Shown here piece by piece: positions 1-6,972 of a DNA stretch of 26,795 nt. How positions within the stretch are numbered: position 1 is the stretch's first letter; every line of letters starts with the position of its first letter. The translations under genes were made by a program, and so were the position numbers. The stretch is from Deltaproteobacteria bacterium. GTDB taxonomy: Bacteria; Desulfobacterota; Desulfarculia; Desulfarculales; Desulfarculaceae. The DNA is taken from positions 1 to 26,795 of the forward strand of contig JAHLLK010000078.1 of assembly GCA_020444165.1 (NCBI GenBank). The letters are read 5' to 3'. The notes under the pieces are model-generated. The model was not told the DNA's origin and did not search any database. It worked only from the letters and a program-made list of their open reading frames with translations.

Positions 1-12
1 TCACAGCCAGTT

Positions 13-27
13 TTGATATAATATCAA
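13..27. other. 15-nt AT-rich palindrome
   Basis: TTGATAT-A-ATATCAA is a perfect inverted repeat with a single central base. It lies in the gene-free start of the window, upstream of the first hairpin repeat. It could be an operator or the end of a terminator for something outside the window; nothing else in the window decides this. Confidence 0.3.
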
Positions 28-71
28 CATGATTTATGTGTTTCACCATGCAATGGCCTCCATTTACAACT

Positions 72-149
72 TTGAAGTTTTTTTGGGGAAAGGGAGTGTG
101 GGGGAAAACCCCATTTTGTCCACAAAAAGAGGTTTTCCCCCACATTCTC
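72..149 (-). repeat. Dispersed 3'-end hairpin repeat, copy 1
   Basis: This is one of three related elements. Read on the minus strand it is a long hairpin followed by a conserved tail of C-blocks, an A-run and CTTCA. The outer stem is a perfect 14 bp (97-110 with 131-144) and an inner stem pairs 114-119 with 122-127. It begins about 28 nt after the stop codon of the minus-strand gene 178-810, so it probably acts as that gene's terminator or mRNA 3'-end stabiliser. Arm sequences differ from copies 2 and 3 but stay complementary. Confidence 0.75.
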
Positions 150-177
150 ATTTCGCCGAAAGCCTCATAGTGCGGCC

Positions 178-810
178 TCAGCGCCCGGGCGGCAGCGGCT
201 CCAGGGTCTCCAAATCGCAGTGGTGCAACAGGGTCAGCTCGCCCTCCAACACCAGCTCGTCCGCCGCCCCGCCCACGTCGCGGCCGGCCCAGTACTGGCG
301 GGCGTTATGGTAGTAGGTCTCCAGGGACAGGGAGTCGTTTTTGACCCAGCGGTTGGAGCCCAGATGCACCCGGCCCCGGGCAGCCACCCGCCACAGGGTA
401 AGCCCCTGCCCGGCGATGGAGCCCAGCTTGTTCCGCCAATAGGTCACGCTGTCCGGGCTGTCGGCCAGCCAGAAGCAACGCAGTCGGGAGGGATGGTCCG
501 GAAAATCGGCCGCGCGCACCTCCTCCATGATCCGCTCCCGGAGCTGCAAGGTGGCGTGCCGCAGGCCGGTCAGGGCCAGGTCGTAGAGCTGGGCCGGGTC
601 GGCCAACAGCTCGTCCCGCCGGTTCAAAAGGCCCGAGAGGATGTACTGCCGGTTGCCCCGGCAGAGGTAGGCCTTCTTGTATAGATGGCGGTGGAAGGGG
701 TTGTAGTCCAGGCCAGTGTACAGGCGGAGCCCCTCGGTCAGCCGGACCTCCCGCCCGCCCGGCCGGGGACGGGCCAAGTGCCAGAATTCTTCGCCGTCGA
801 CTTCGCGCAT
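178..810 (-). CDS. DUF2441-like protein of unknown function
   Basis: The gene encodes 210 residues. The start is supported by GGGAG six bases before the ATG. The central segment, with FPDHPSRLRCFWL (about residues 103-115) followed by a tryptophan-containing YWRNKLG stretch, resembles the DUF2441 family as I recall it. Such proteins are small, of unknown role, and found sporadically in bacteria and phages. No signal peptide or membrane segment is seen. It is divergent from the AraC-type regulator at 985, with a promoter and palindrome between them, so that regulator may control it. A hairpin repeat follows the stop codon. Family assignment is by motif memory only. Confidence 0.7.
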   Translation of the reverse strand: MREVDGEEFWHLARPRPGGREVRLTEGLRLYTGLDYNPFHRHLYKKAYLCRGNRQYILSGLLNRRDELLADPAQLYDLALTGLRHATLQLRERIMEEVRAADFPDHPSRLRCFWLADSPDSVTYWRNKLGSIAGQGLTLWRVAARGRVHLGSNRWVKNDSLSLETYYHNARQYWAGRDVGGAADELVLEGELTLLHHCDLETLEPLPPGR

Positions 811-908
811 GCTGCTCTCCCGGGATTAACCGCCCGGTCAGAGACTAACCCCCCTGGCGCCGGCCTGGCAAGCCCCGGCCCCTCCCGCGCCAGGCCGGCG
901 GAGATTTT

Positions 909-936
909 TTGCTCCTCTGGCCGGGGATGATACAAT
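909..936 (+). promoter_or_regulatory. Candidate sigma-70-type promoter for the AraC-family gene
   Basis: TTGCTC (909-914) and TACAAT (931-936) are separated by 16 bases. The predicted transcription start, near 943, falls inside the palindrome at 939-956, which would suit repression at the start site. This is a pattern match only. Confidence 0.4.
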
Positions 937-938
937 TC

Positions 939-956
939 GAGACTGTATACCGTCTC
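939..956. promoter_or_regulatory. Near-perfect 18-bp palindrome, putative operator
   Basis: GAGACTGTATACCGTCTC is symmetric except at one base pair (positions 6 and 13). It lies between the divergent DUF2441-like gene and the AraC-family gene, directly downstream of a -10 match. Its symmetry suits a dimeric repressor. AraC proteins more often bind direct repeats, so a different regulator is possible. Confidence 0.45.
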
Positions 957-984
957 CTCCATTCCCTGCCCCCGGAGAGAACCC

Positions 985-1872
985 TTGCCCTTGCCCGCGG
1001 CCAACCCCGCCCCGCCTCAATTGAACCAAGGGGAAGAGGTGTGGCTCCGCCGCGCGAGCACCAGCCTGGGCCAGGTGGATCTCCTGGGCGCCCGCTACCA
1101 GCGCCAGCGCTTTGACCGGCACAGCCACCAGCGCTTTCCCCTGGGCTGCATCGTGGAAGGGGCCCTGGCCTTCCGCTACCGGGGAGCCGAAGTGACCGCT
1201 CCGGCCGGGGTGGTGAACCTGGCCAACCCCGGCGAGGCCCACACCGGCCAGGCGGCCGGTCCCCGGGGTTGGGCCTATCGCATGTTCTATCTGGAGCCGG
1301 CTCTCTTGGCCGGAGTGGCCGGGCAGATGGCCGGGCGGCCCCGGGACATCCCCTTTTTCCAAAGCGGCGTCCTGGCCGATCCGGGCCTGGCCGCCCTGCT
1401 CCGCCGCCTGCACCAGGGCCTGGAGCAGGGCTCCCTCACCGCCCTGGAGGTGGACCATCTGCTCCTGGCCTGCCTCACCCGGCTCATCCGCCGCCACGCC
1501 GACGCCCCGCCCCCGGCCCGCCCGCCCGCCGCCTGCCATCCCGCCGTGGCCCGGGCCCGCGAGCTGTTGGAGGACCGCTTCCGCGAGAACCTCAGCCTGG
1601 CCGACCTGGCCCGGGAGGCTGCCCTCTCTCCCTACCACCTGGCCCGGCTCTTCGCCGCCGAGCTGGGCCTGCCCCCCCATCTCTATCTCACCCAGGTGCG
1701 GGTGCGCCGGGCCCGGGGCCTCTTGGAACAAGGCCTCACCCCCGCCGTCGCCGCCCTGGAGACCGGCTTCAGCGACCAAAGCCACCTCACCCGCCGCTTC
1801 AAGGCCCTGGTCGGGGTCACCCCCGGGCAATATCGAGAGTGCTGCGCGGTGCGTCCTGTACCGGGCAGCTAG
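985..1872 (+). CDS. AraC-family transcriptional regulator with cupin-type sensor domain
   Basis: The protein has 295 residues and starts at TTG, supported by GGAGAG six bases upstream. Residues about 35-110 form the N-terminal cupin-like AraC ligand-binding domain (HSHQRFPLG near the start, then a beta-rich run to NPGEAHTG). Residues about 185-285 form the double helix-turn-helix domain, with ENLSLADLAREAALSPYHL as the first helix-turn-helix and the GFSDQSHLTRRFKALVGVTPGQYR signature as the second. It probably activates or represses nearby genes in response to a small molecule. Candidate targets are the divergent DUF2441-like gene or the methyltransferase at 2171; neither is shown. A hairpin begins at the base after the stop codon. 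Confidence 0.9.
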   Translation: MPLPAANPAPPQLNQGEEVWLRRASTSLGQVDLLGARYQRQRFDRHSHQRFPLGCIVEGALAFRYRGAEVTAPAGVVNLANPGEAHTGQAAGPRGWAYRMFYLEPALLAGVAGQMAGRPRDIPFFQSGVLADPGLAALLRRLHQGLEQGSLTALEVDHLLLACLTRLIRRHADAPPPARPPAACHPAVARARELLEDRFRENLSLADLAREAALSPYHLARLFAAELGLPPHLYLTQVRVRRARGLLEQGLTPAVAALETGFSDQSHLTRRFKALVGVTPGQYRECCAVRPVPGS

Positions 1873-1906
1873 GATTCCTGGCAAAAACGTGGTTTTACCA
1901 GGAATC
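1873..1906 (+). terminator. Hairpin immediately after the AraC-family stop codon
   Basis: GATTCCTGG (1873-1881) pairs perfectly with CCAGGAATC (1898-1906), and A/T runs inside extend the stem past a mismatch. No T-tract follows, so it may be a weak or factor-assisted terminator, or an mRNA 3'-end structure. Confidence 0.5.
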
Positions 1907-1938
1907 ACAAATCACTTGCCTTTCAATCTCGTGATTTG

Positions 1939-2048
1939 GCGGGCCATCCCTGGCCCGCATGAGGCTGTGTATTTGCAACCAATCATGAAAAATTAGTTAA
2001 GTAGTCCTTTAAAAGGGCTGACTCGATAATTGCCGTACCCAGCCTCAT
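1939..2048. repeat. Nested inverted repeats in the regulator-methyltransferase gap
   Basis: A perfect hairpin (GCGGGCCA, loop TCCC, TGGCCCGC) occupies 1939-1958. Directly after it, ATGAGGCTG (1959-1967) pairs with CAGCCTCAT (2040-2048), and the match extends to 12 of 13 bases. The interior of about 70 bases is AT-rich, unlike the surroundings. This could be a small MITE-like remnant or a structured leader upstream of the methyltransferase. The gap 1873-2170 contains no convincing gene. Confidence 0.45.
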
Positions 2049-2170
2049 ACCGCAAGATCGTGCAAGACGCCCGCCCGGCCCGGCCCTAAAACTGGGGGCA
2101 GGACGCCCGGCCCGGCCCCTGGCCCCCGCCGGACTCCGGCATCGCCAACCCCTGGCCAAGGCAGAAAAAC

Positions 2171-2989
2171 ATGCTCTCCCCCCAATCCTATGTCCACGGC
2201 TACTCCTCCCGCGAGAACCTGCGCCTGGCCGACCAGGCCGACATCCTGCGGGACCTCCTCGTCGCCGACGTGCGCTTCGCCCCCGGCTCCCGGGTCCTGG
2301 AGGCCGGCTGCGGGGTAGGGGCCCAGACCATAACCCTGGCGCCCCACAACCCCACCTGCCGCCTGGTGTGCCTGGATATCTCGCCCGCTTCCCTGGCCCA
2401 GGCCAAGGAGCGCGCGGCCGCCGCCGCACTCACCAACGTGGAGTTCCTTCACGGCGACGTGTTCGCTCCGCCCTTTGCCCCCGAGAGCTTCGACGAGGTG
2501 TTCGTCTGCTTCCTCCTGGAGCATCTGGCCGATCCGGCCGGGGCCCTGGCCTCCCTGGTGAAATTGCTCAAACCGGGTGGGCGGCTCTGGGCCGTGGAGG
2601 GTGATCACGGCTCCTGCTACTACCATCCCCGCCACCCCGCCGCCGAGCAGGCCTGGGCCGCCCTGGTGACGGTGCAGGAGCGCCTGGGCGGCGACAGCCT
2701 CCTGGGCCGGCGCCTGGACGCCCTCCTCCGCGGCGCGGGCCTGGCCGAGGTGTCCACCGAGCCGCGCCTGGTCTACGGCGACGACGGCTCCCCCGCCCGG
2801 CGCGAAGCCTTCGTGGGCCGGGTCATCACCCCCATGGTGGCCGGCGTACAAGACCAAGCCCTGGCCTGGGGCCTCGTGGACCCAACGACCTGGGAACAAG
2901 GCCTCGCCCACCTGGGCAGCCTCGCCACCCGCCCCGGCGCCAGCTTCTCCTACACCTTCTTCCGCGGCACCGGGAGGAAGGAGGGTTAG
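2171..2989 (+). CDS. Class I SAM-dependent methyltransferase
   Basis: The protein has 272 residues. Motif I is VLEAGCGVG (42-50), the acidic residue after strand 2 is D69, the GDV at 95-97 is the adenine-contact region, and FDEVFVCFLLEHL (107-119) is the motif-IV-like strand before the helix. LLKPGGRLWAVEG matches the post-II region. This is the Methyltransf_11/25-type fold, typical of small-molecule methyltransferases. The C-terminal 100 residues, which would define the substrate, are not recognisable to me. No strong Shine-Dalgarno precedes the ATG. A hairpin repeat starts 17 bases after the stop. Its neighbour is the AraC-family regulator, a possible controller. Confidence 0.85.
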   Translation: MLSPQSYVHGYSSRENLRLADQADILRDLLVADVRFAPGSRVLEAGCGVGAQTITLAPHNPTCRLVCLDISPASLAQAKERAAAAALTNVEFLHGDVFAPPFAPESFDEVFVCFLLEHLADPAGALASLVKLLKPGGRLWAVEGDHGSCYYHPRHPAAEQAWAALVTVQERLGGDSLLGRRLDALLRGAGLAEVSTEPRLVYGDDGSPARREAFVGRVITPMVAGVQDQALAWGLVDPTTWEQGLAHLGSLATRPGASFSYTFFRGTGRKEG

Positions 2990-3006
2990 GGGGAGGGGGA
3001 GGAAGA

Positions 3007-3078
3007 TGTGGGGGGAAGGACCCTTTTTTGAAAAAAAGGGTCCTTCCCCCCACACCCCCCATCTCCCAAAAAACTTCA
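3007..3078 (+). repeat. Dispersed 3'-end hairpin repeat, copy 2
   Basis: Positions 3007-3028 pair with 3033-3054 without a mismatch, giving a 22-bp stem whose loop lies in the T6/A7 boundary. A C-rich tail ending in AAAAAACTTCA follows. It sits 17 bases after the methyltransferase stop codon, in the same orientation relative to the gene as copies 1 and 3. The gap 2990-3403 otherwise holds only a candidate promoter. Confidence 0.8.
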
Positions 3079-3251
3079 CAGTTGCCAATAAGTTGGGAAA
3101 CTATCATCTTCAAGCCGTAATTTTTGGTGAGTGCGGAGGAGCGCCAAAAACCAACACCGGCACGAATACCCCGTCACATTTCTCAGCGGATGTTCAGGGG
3201 GCCGGTTGGTCTCTCCCCGCAGCGGGACCAGGGCGGTGGACCGGAAAGAGG

Positions 3252-3281
3252 TTGGGTAAAAAGGGCGTGTTTTGCTATAAC
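3252..3281 (+). promoter_or_regulatory. Candidate promoter for the small acidic protein gene
   Basis: TTGGGT (3252-3257) and TATAAC (3276-3281) are separated by 18 bases, roughly 120 bases upstream of the start codon at 3404. It is a sequence match only. Confidence 0.35.
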
Positions 3282-3403
3282 CGGGAATGTTCCGGCGGCG
3301 GAGCGGGGGCCGACAAACCGAGGCCCCTGCCCAGCCGCCCCTCCCGAACCAACTACGCGCCGCCTTTCCGCGCGGCCGAGCCCCTGGATGAAGGAAGCGA
3401 ACC

Positions 3404-3844
3404 ATGCCCAGCACCTCCCCCGACGACGCCAAAGCCCTGGAAGACCTCCTGGCCCTGTGGCCGGAAAACCAGCTGGCCGTGCGGGACCACCTCCTGGCCC
3501 TCAAAGCCGCGGCCGAAGCCCTCCCCGGCGCGGTGTGGAGCTTCCTCCCCCGCCCCGGCGTGAGCTACAGCCTGCGCTTCACCCTGGACCCCGCCCCGGT
3601 GGGCCGCACCCGGCCCGTGTTCTTCCTGGTGGACACCGTGCCCCTGGCCGAGGACGAGTTTCTCCTCTCCGTGTGCTTCTACGAGGACGAGATCACCGAC
3701 CCCGAGGAACGCGGCAACGCCATCCCCCAGGGATTGTTCAACGAAACGGGGTATTGTTTCGACATGGACGAGGAGGACGAGGATTTGCTGGGGTATTGTC
3801 TGGAGAGGTTAAAGGAGGCGCATGGGAGGGCGAGAGGGGAGTGA
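3404..3844 (+). CDS. Small acidic hypothetical protein
   Basis: I do not recognise this 146-residue protein. The start is supported by AAGGAAG about seven bases upstream. The N-terminal third is helical and leucine/alanine-rich (residues 8-45). A beta-rich centre follows (YSLRFTLD, RPVFFLVDTVPL, FLLSVCFYEDEI). The end is strongly acidic, with a DMDEEDEDLLGY run around residues 123-134. There is no signal peptide or membrane segment, so it is probably cytosolic. It appears monocistronic, with a hairpin repeat upstream and an AT-rich gap downstream. Codon use matches the GC-rich host genes. Confidence 0.75.
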   Translation: MPSTSPDDAKALEDLLALWPENQLAVRDHLLALKAAAEALPGAVWSFLPRPGVSYSLRFTLDPAPVGRTRPVFFLVDTVPLAEDEFLLSVCFYEDEITDPEERGNAIPQGLFNETGYCFDMDEEDEDLLGYCLERLKEAHGRARGE

Positions 3845-3984
3845 ACATCTGTCTTCCTCTGCCATCACTCAAACCTTTTGCCACAAGCAGTTTTTTCCTT
3901 GACTAGGATCTACAGCTTGTGGACTAATGGTGGCCATCTGGGAAAGATTATAAATTGAAATACCCTAGCGCCACGGCTCTGATT

Positions 3985-4014
3985 TTGAAGTGGAACACCT
4001 TTCCCGGATAATAT
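3985..4014 (+). promoter_or_regulatory. Candidate promoter for the lipoprotein operon
   Basis: TTGAAG (3985-3990) and TAATAT (4009-4014) are separated by 18 bases in the AT-rich gap 3845-4140. If used, the transcript would pass through the intrinsic terminator at 4077-4117 before reaching the first gene. Confidence 0.3.
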
Positions 4015-4076
4015 GTGTCGATGAGTATTAAGCTAGTCGGCTAATATACAATTTTAATCATTAAGCGGCTCTTGTT

Positions 4077-4117
4077 AGGCCTCTTCGGGTTAACCACCTG
4101 AAGGGGCCTTTTTGTTT
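4077..4117 (+). terminator. Intrinsic terminator directly upstream of the lipoprotein operon
   Basis: AGGCC-T-CTTC-G-GG pairs with CC-T-GAAG-G-GGCCT around a TTAACCA loop and is followed by TTTTGTTTTT. It ends 23 bases before the ATG at 4141, so it is either the end of an unseen upstream transcript or an attenuator in the operon's own leader. No gene is visible between 3845 and this hairpin. Confidence 0.75.
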
Positions 4118-4140
4118 TTATGAAGGCGAGGATTCCGAAC

Positions 4141-4944
4141 ATGTATCTACGCACCAAAATAACCTTCATCATTTTATTGATTTTTGTCACGACTGGTTGC
4201 ATACCACTCTTGATAAAAAACGACAAAGCCAGACACAACAAGAAGTCGTTTTTATCCTTTCTGCCAGATATATACATTGCCGGAGGAATTCCTCACACTG
4301 TGATAGACAAGTCAAACAAAGACTTTTCAGAATCTAGAAATTTCATAGAATCTTCTGTCCGCCAAATGATAAGTGGCTACAAAAACAATGAAAAATATTT
4401 TTCCGGGCTAGCAAAAAGCAAGCTGGGAATAGATGGGCTGAGAAGGATTGACAAAAGGATGGAAATAATTCTGGTAGGAGGCCGGGACTTTATTTGTTTC
4501 TCAGAAATGATCCCCACTAATAAACGCTATATGGGCACCATATGCATGTCCGGTGCGCACGCTGATTTCTTTTTTCAGTCCGATAAAAAATTATTGGTAT
4601 CGTTGCTGGCCCATGAAACAGCACACATTATTATTGGTGATGAAGGAGATATAGTAAAAGGGCCTGTCGCATTGGCTTGTGTTGTAGGCACATGTACCGG
4701 AGTCGGCGCTGTGGCGATGCTGCCTTTGGCGTTAATGCCACCGAGAGTTATGGGAGAAGAGGCAGAACGTAAGGCCGAAAACGGTGCCGATCTACTTGGG
4801 AGCAAATTGGTAACTTACTGCGGTTTGACGCCGCAAGATTATAAAAAGTCACTGATTTTCTTGTCTTCGCTCGTTAGCCCAAAAGAGGTGGAAGCTCAAA
4901 AAGAAATACAGAGGAGGATCGACTTTGTTGGCACGAACAACTAG
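4141..4944 (+). CDS. M48-like zinc metalloprotease lipoprotein
   Basis: I chose the ATG at 4141 because AAGGCGAGG lies upstream at good spacing. The in-frame ATG at 4120 follows only the terminator T-tract. The 267-residue product begins with a charged N-terminus, a hydrophobic core and the lipobox VTTGC (Cys 20), so it is probably a membrane-anchored lipoprotein. HETAH at about 158-162 is the HExxH zinc motif. The downstream AERKAENGAD (about 208-217) supplies the third-ligand glutamate expected in M48 (Oma1/HtpX-type) peptidases. A glycine/alanine-rich hydrophobic stretch (about 176-200) separates the two. Codon use is much more AT-rich than in the neighbours, suggesting transfer. It overlaps the next gene by 20 bases. 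Confidence 0.8.
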   Translation: MYLRTKITFIILLIFVTTGCIPLLIKNDKARHNKKSFLSFLPDIYIAGGIPHTVIDKSNKDFSESRNFIESSVRQMISGYKNNEKYFSGLAKSKLGIDGLRRIDKRMEIILVGGRDFICFSEMIPTNKRYMGTICMSGAHADFFFQSDKKLLVSLLAHETAHIIIGDEGDIVKGPVALACVVGTCTGVGAVAMLPLALMPPRVMGEEAERKAENGADLLGSKLVTYCGLTPQDYKKSLIFLSSLVSPKEVEAQKEIQRRIDFVGTNN

Positions 4945-5368
4945 CGTAATAATCGCATTACTATTATTCTGTTCATGTCATAGCTGGCGCGGCATCCCTG
5001 TCGGAGATCTTAGAGACTATTACCAAATCACGGGAAACGTGTCGCTCACGCAATTGAGGTCTACCCTGAAATCTTCTCTCGAAGAATCAGGGTATACAAT
5101 CAACGATGCCGCGTCGTTGCGCTCAGACGTCTTAATCACTAATTGGATCATCACAGAAAACGGGAATAGAGTCCAACGTCAATCTATTCAGTTCTTCTTC
5201 ACGCGTTCCGTGGATGACTCTCGAATAAATGTCCGAGGAGATGTATTTATAGAGGATAAATTTTCCCGCGATCCCGACCGCGAATACAAACCATTAGAGC
5301 TTACCAAAACGCAGGAACATGATATTACGGAACCAATACTCAGCAGTGCGATAAGGAAGCTTAGATGA
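4925..5368 (+). CDS. Putative lipoprotein of unknown function
   Basis: I do not recognise this 147-residue protein. It starts at TTG, supported by GAGGAGG seven bases upstream, inside the end of the protease gene. The N-terminus (hydrophobic IIALLLFCSCHS) looks like a signal peptide. Cys 18 may be lipidated, although phenylalanine at -3 makes the lipobox imperfect. The mature part alternates beta and amphipathic segments (LRSTLKSSLEESGYTI, SDVLITNWIITENG) and resembles small outer-membrane-associated lipoproteins in layout only. It overlaps the next gene by ATGA, so all three genes are probably co-translated. Confidence 0.7.
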   Translation: MLARTTSVIIALLLFCSCHSWRGIPVGDLRDYYQITGNVSLTQLRSTLKSSLEESGYTINDAASLRSDVLITNWIITENGNRVQRQSIQFFFTRSVDDSRINVRGDVFIEDKFSRDPDREYKPLELTKTQEHDITEPILSSAIRKLR

Positions 5369-5571
5369 ACAGACATTATGCCAGGACCGTCGTTACCGTT
5401 GGCAGTTTTATCCTTTTCGCTGTTCTATTTGTATGTATTACTGTTTTACGCGCTTATGGCAGCCTCACCCAAGAAGATTTTATCGAAATGGTCAGGATAA
5501 TATCTGGATTGTTCGGGCCAATTTGGGGCATGTTACTCGCATACAATTTTACAGAATCCAAAGGTGAATAA
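5365..5571 (+). CDS. Small two-helix membrane protein
   Basis: This is a 68-residue peptide with hydrophobic segments at about 8-28 and 45-62 joined by a short acidic loop (LTQEDFIEMVRI). It starts at an ATGA overlap with the preceding lipoprotein gene and ends the AT-rich operon. Its role is unknown. The arrangement suggests an inner-membrane partner for the two exported lipoproteins. No clear terminator follows in 5572-5695. Confidence 0.65.
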   Translation: MNRHYARTVVTVGSFILFAVLFVCITVLRAYGSLTQEDFIEMVRIISGLFGPIWGMLLAYNFTESKGE

Positions 5572-5695
5572 TCTGAATCACCAACAAATTGCGGTTGGAA
5601 GTGTTCTCAATGATGTGGGGTAGTATTTTTACCGTTTTTGACAAACGTGAGAGAGGCGTTTTGATTGAAGCCCATCAACTCCTGAATTATTCACA

Positions 5696-6022
5696 TTATC
5701 TCCCCTGCCTCCTCCTAACCATCCCCTTCACCAAAAACTGAATCCCGGCGTACAAAAACGGCAGCCACCACCATTTCACCAGCTCCGCCCGCGCCCAGAT
5801 CACCGCTGCGCGGCGGGCCCAGTTGGGGGGGTGGTCGCCGTAGTGCTCACGCACCGTCTGGGCGGCGGGGACGCCCTCCACCACCAGGCGGGTCCACTCC
5901 ATTTCCACTTGCATGGGAGACAGGGTGGCGGTGATTCGCCAGGTCATGGCCAGCACCATGACCGCGCTCACCACCACTCCGACGAGCAGCGCGCCCACGA
6001 GGCGCTTTAGGGCAGGAGGCAT
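5696..6022 (-). CDS. Small membrane protein of unknown function
   Basis: This is a 108-residue protein with GC-rich host codon use. A hydrophobic segment spans about residues 8-27 after a basic start (MPPALKRL), and a second lies at about 83-100 (KWWWLPFLYAGIQFLVKG), followed by a basic tail (RRRQGR). The loop between is about 55 residues with WTRLVVEGVPAAQTVREHYG. It appears to be monocistronic. The gene is unrecognised. Confidence 0.65.
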   Translation of the reverse strand: MPPALKRLVGALLVGVVVSAVMVLAMTWRITATLSPMQVEMEWTRLVVEGVPAAQTVREHYGDHPPNWARRAAVIWARAELVKWWWLPFLYAGIQFLVKGMVRRRQGR

Positions 6023-6354
6023 GACTTATCCCCCCGGTGGGTTGGCATTTGCGGCCCCAAGCTCCGCCGTCTCATCCCCGGCGGATTGGCGATCGCGGCG
6101 CCGGCCCGGCTTGGTTCATCCCCCGGGCTGACGCGTTTACCCGCGGGGCACTCGCCTGGTTTATTCTCTCGCTCCCGCGGGAGCCAATCCAGTGAGCAAG
6201 GGGCAGCCCGAAGGCGTAAGTAACCGAACCAACTGCCGCCTCCCCCTGCCCCTGGGAGAAACCCCGGGTCTTAGCCGTCTTCAGCCACTTCCCCGCTTCC
6301 GGCAGGAATAGCGAGTTTGGGACGACTCATGATCCAAGGCAACCCAGCAACCAC
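6023..6354. other. Gene-free stretch with a 14-nt palindrome
   Basis: I see no convincing gene or known RNA here. The only clear structure is the perfect palindrome GCTCCCGCGGGAGC at 6171-6184. A hairpin repeat follows at 6357. Confidence 0.4.
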
Positions 6355-6356
6355 TA

Positions 6357-6430
6357 TGAAGTTTTTTGGGGGATGGGGGGTGTGGGGGGAAGGGGCCCTT
6401 TTTTTCAAAAAAGGGCCCCTTCCCCCCACC
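6357..6430 (-). repeat. Dispersed 3'-end hairpin repeat, copy 3
   Basis: Positions 6382-6403 pair with 6408-6429 without a mismatch. On the minus strand, the C-rich tail and AAAAAACTTCA end the element. It begins 25 bases after the stop codon of the gene at 6455-6970, in the same relative orientation as copies 1 and 2. Where copy 2 has AAGGACCC/GGGTCCTT, this copy has AAGGGGCCC/GGGCCCCTT, so the arms have changed together. Confidence 0.8.
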
Positions 6431-6454
6431 TCTCCCTCTTCCTCCCCAAAACTC

Positions 6455-6970
6455 CTAATCCTCCCGCTGGGCCCAGGCGGCCATGCCCTCGGCCAGGGGG
6501 CCGCCGTTGTCGGCCAGGCGGAGCATGAGGAAGTGCGCGAAGAGGCCATCCAGGGCGGCGGTGACTTCCTCGATCAGAGCCACGCGCTCCAGGATTTGGC
6601 CTTCCTCGCCTTCCTCGGTGCCGGCGGTGGGCGGGAGTTTCAGGGCCGAGATGCCCAGGTCGGCGGCGCGGAGGTTCAGGAGGTACTCCTCGCCGTCCAC
6701 GGCCAGGCCGAGGCGCAGGCTCTCGACCAGCTTGCCTTGGCGGAGCGCCTCGCGGGCCTCGGCCAGGGAGATTTCCTGGCCGCGCACGGTGACCCGGGTG
6801 CCTTCCTGGCCCTGGGCCGGGCCCAAGACCAGGCGGTCGCCCAGCATCACGGCCACCCGCTTGCCCGTGGACAGTTCCAGGAAGTCTTCTTCTTCGCTGA
6901 AATACCACAGCCAGGTCAGGAACTCCTGGCCCAGGAAATATTTCTGGTTGATGATCTCCACCACGTCCAT
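6455..6970 (-). CDS. RdgC-like C-terminal half, separate gene
   Basis: This 171-residue protein starts at an ATG seven bases after GGAGGTG, which overlaps the end of the preceding gene. Its LRQGKLVESLRL...EYLLNLRA...ISALKLP...FAHFLMLRLA pattern is collinear with the C-terminal half of E. coli RdgC (EAGKVVTKLALDW...FDADFILMTGEL), as I recall that sequence. The N-terminal 60 residues (WLWYFSEEEDF) look specific to this lineage. RdgC is a ring-shaped DNA-binding protein that restrains RecA. Together with the gene upstream, this would give a full two-subunit RdgC equivalent. Similarity is distant and from memory. Confidence 0.6.
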   Translation of the reverse strand: MDVVEIINQKYFLGQEFLTWLWYFSEEEDFLELSTGKRVAVMLGDRLVLGPAQGQEGTRVTVRGQEISLAEAREALRQGKLVESLRLGLAVDGEEYLLNLRAADLGISALKLPPTAGTEEGEEGQILERVALIEEVTAALDGLFAHFLMLRLADNGGPLAEGMAAWAQRED

Positions 6971-6972
6971 GG

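Noticed and set aside
29..313. 94-codon frame across the first hairpin repeat
   Set aside because: It runs through a structured repeat and into the end of the DUF2441-like gene on the other strand.
838..1908. 356-codon minus-strand frame over the AraC-family gene
   Set aside because: It is a shadow of a gene with a clear cupin/AraC domain structure.
2045..3088. 347-codon minus-strand frame over the methyltransferase
   Set aside because: The plus-strand gene has SAM-binding motifs; the opposite frame runs through a hairpin repeat and has no recognisable domain.
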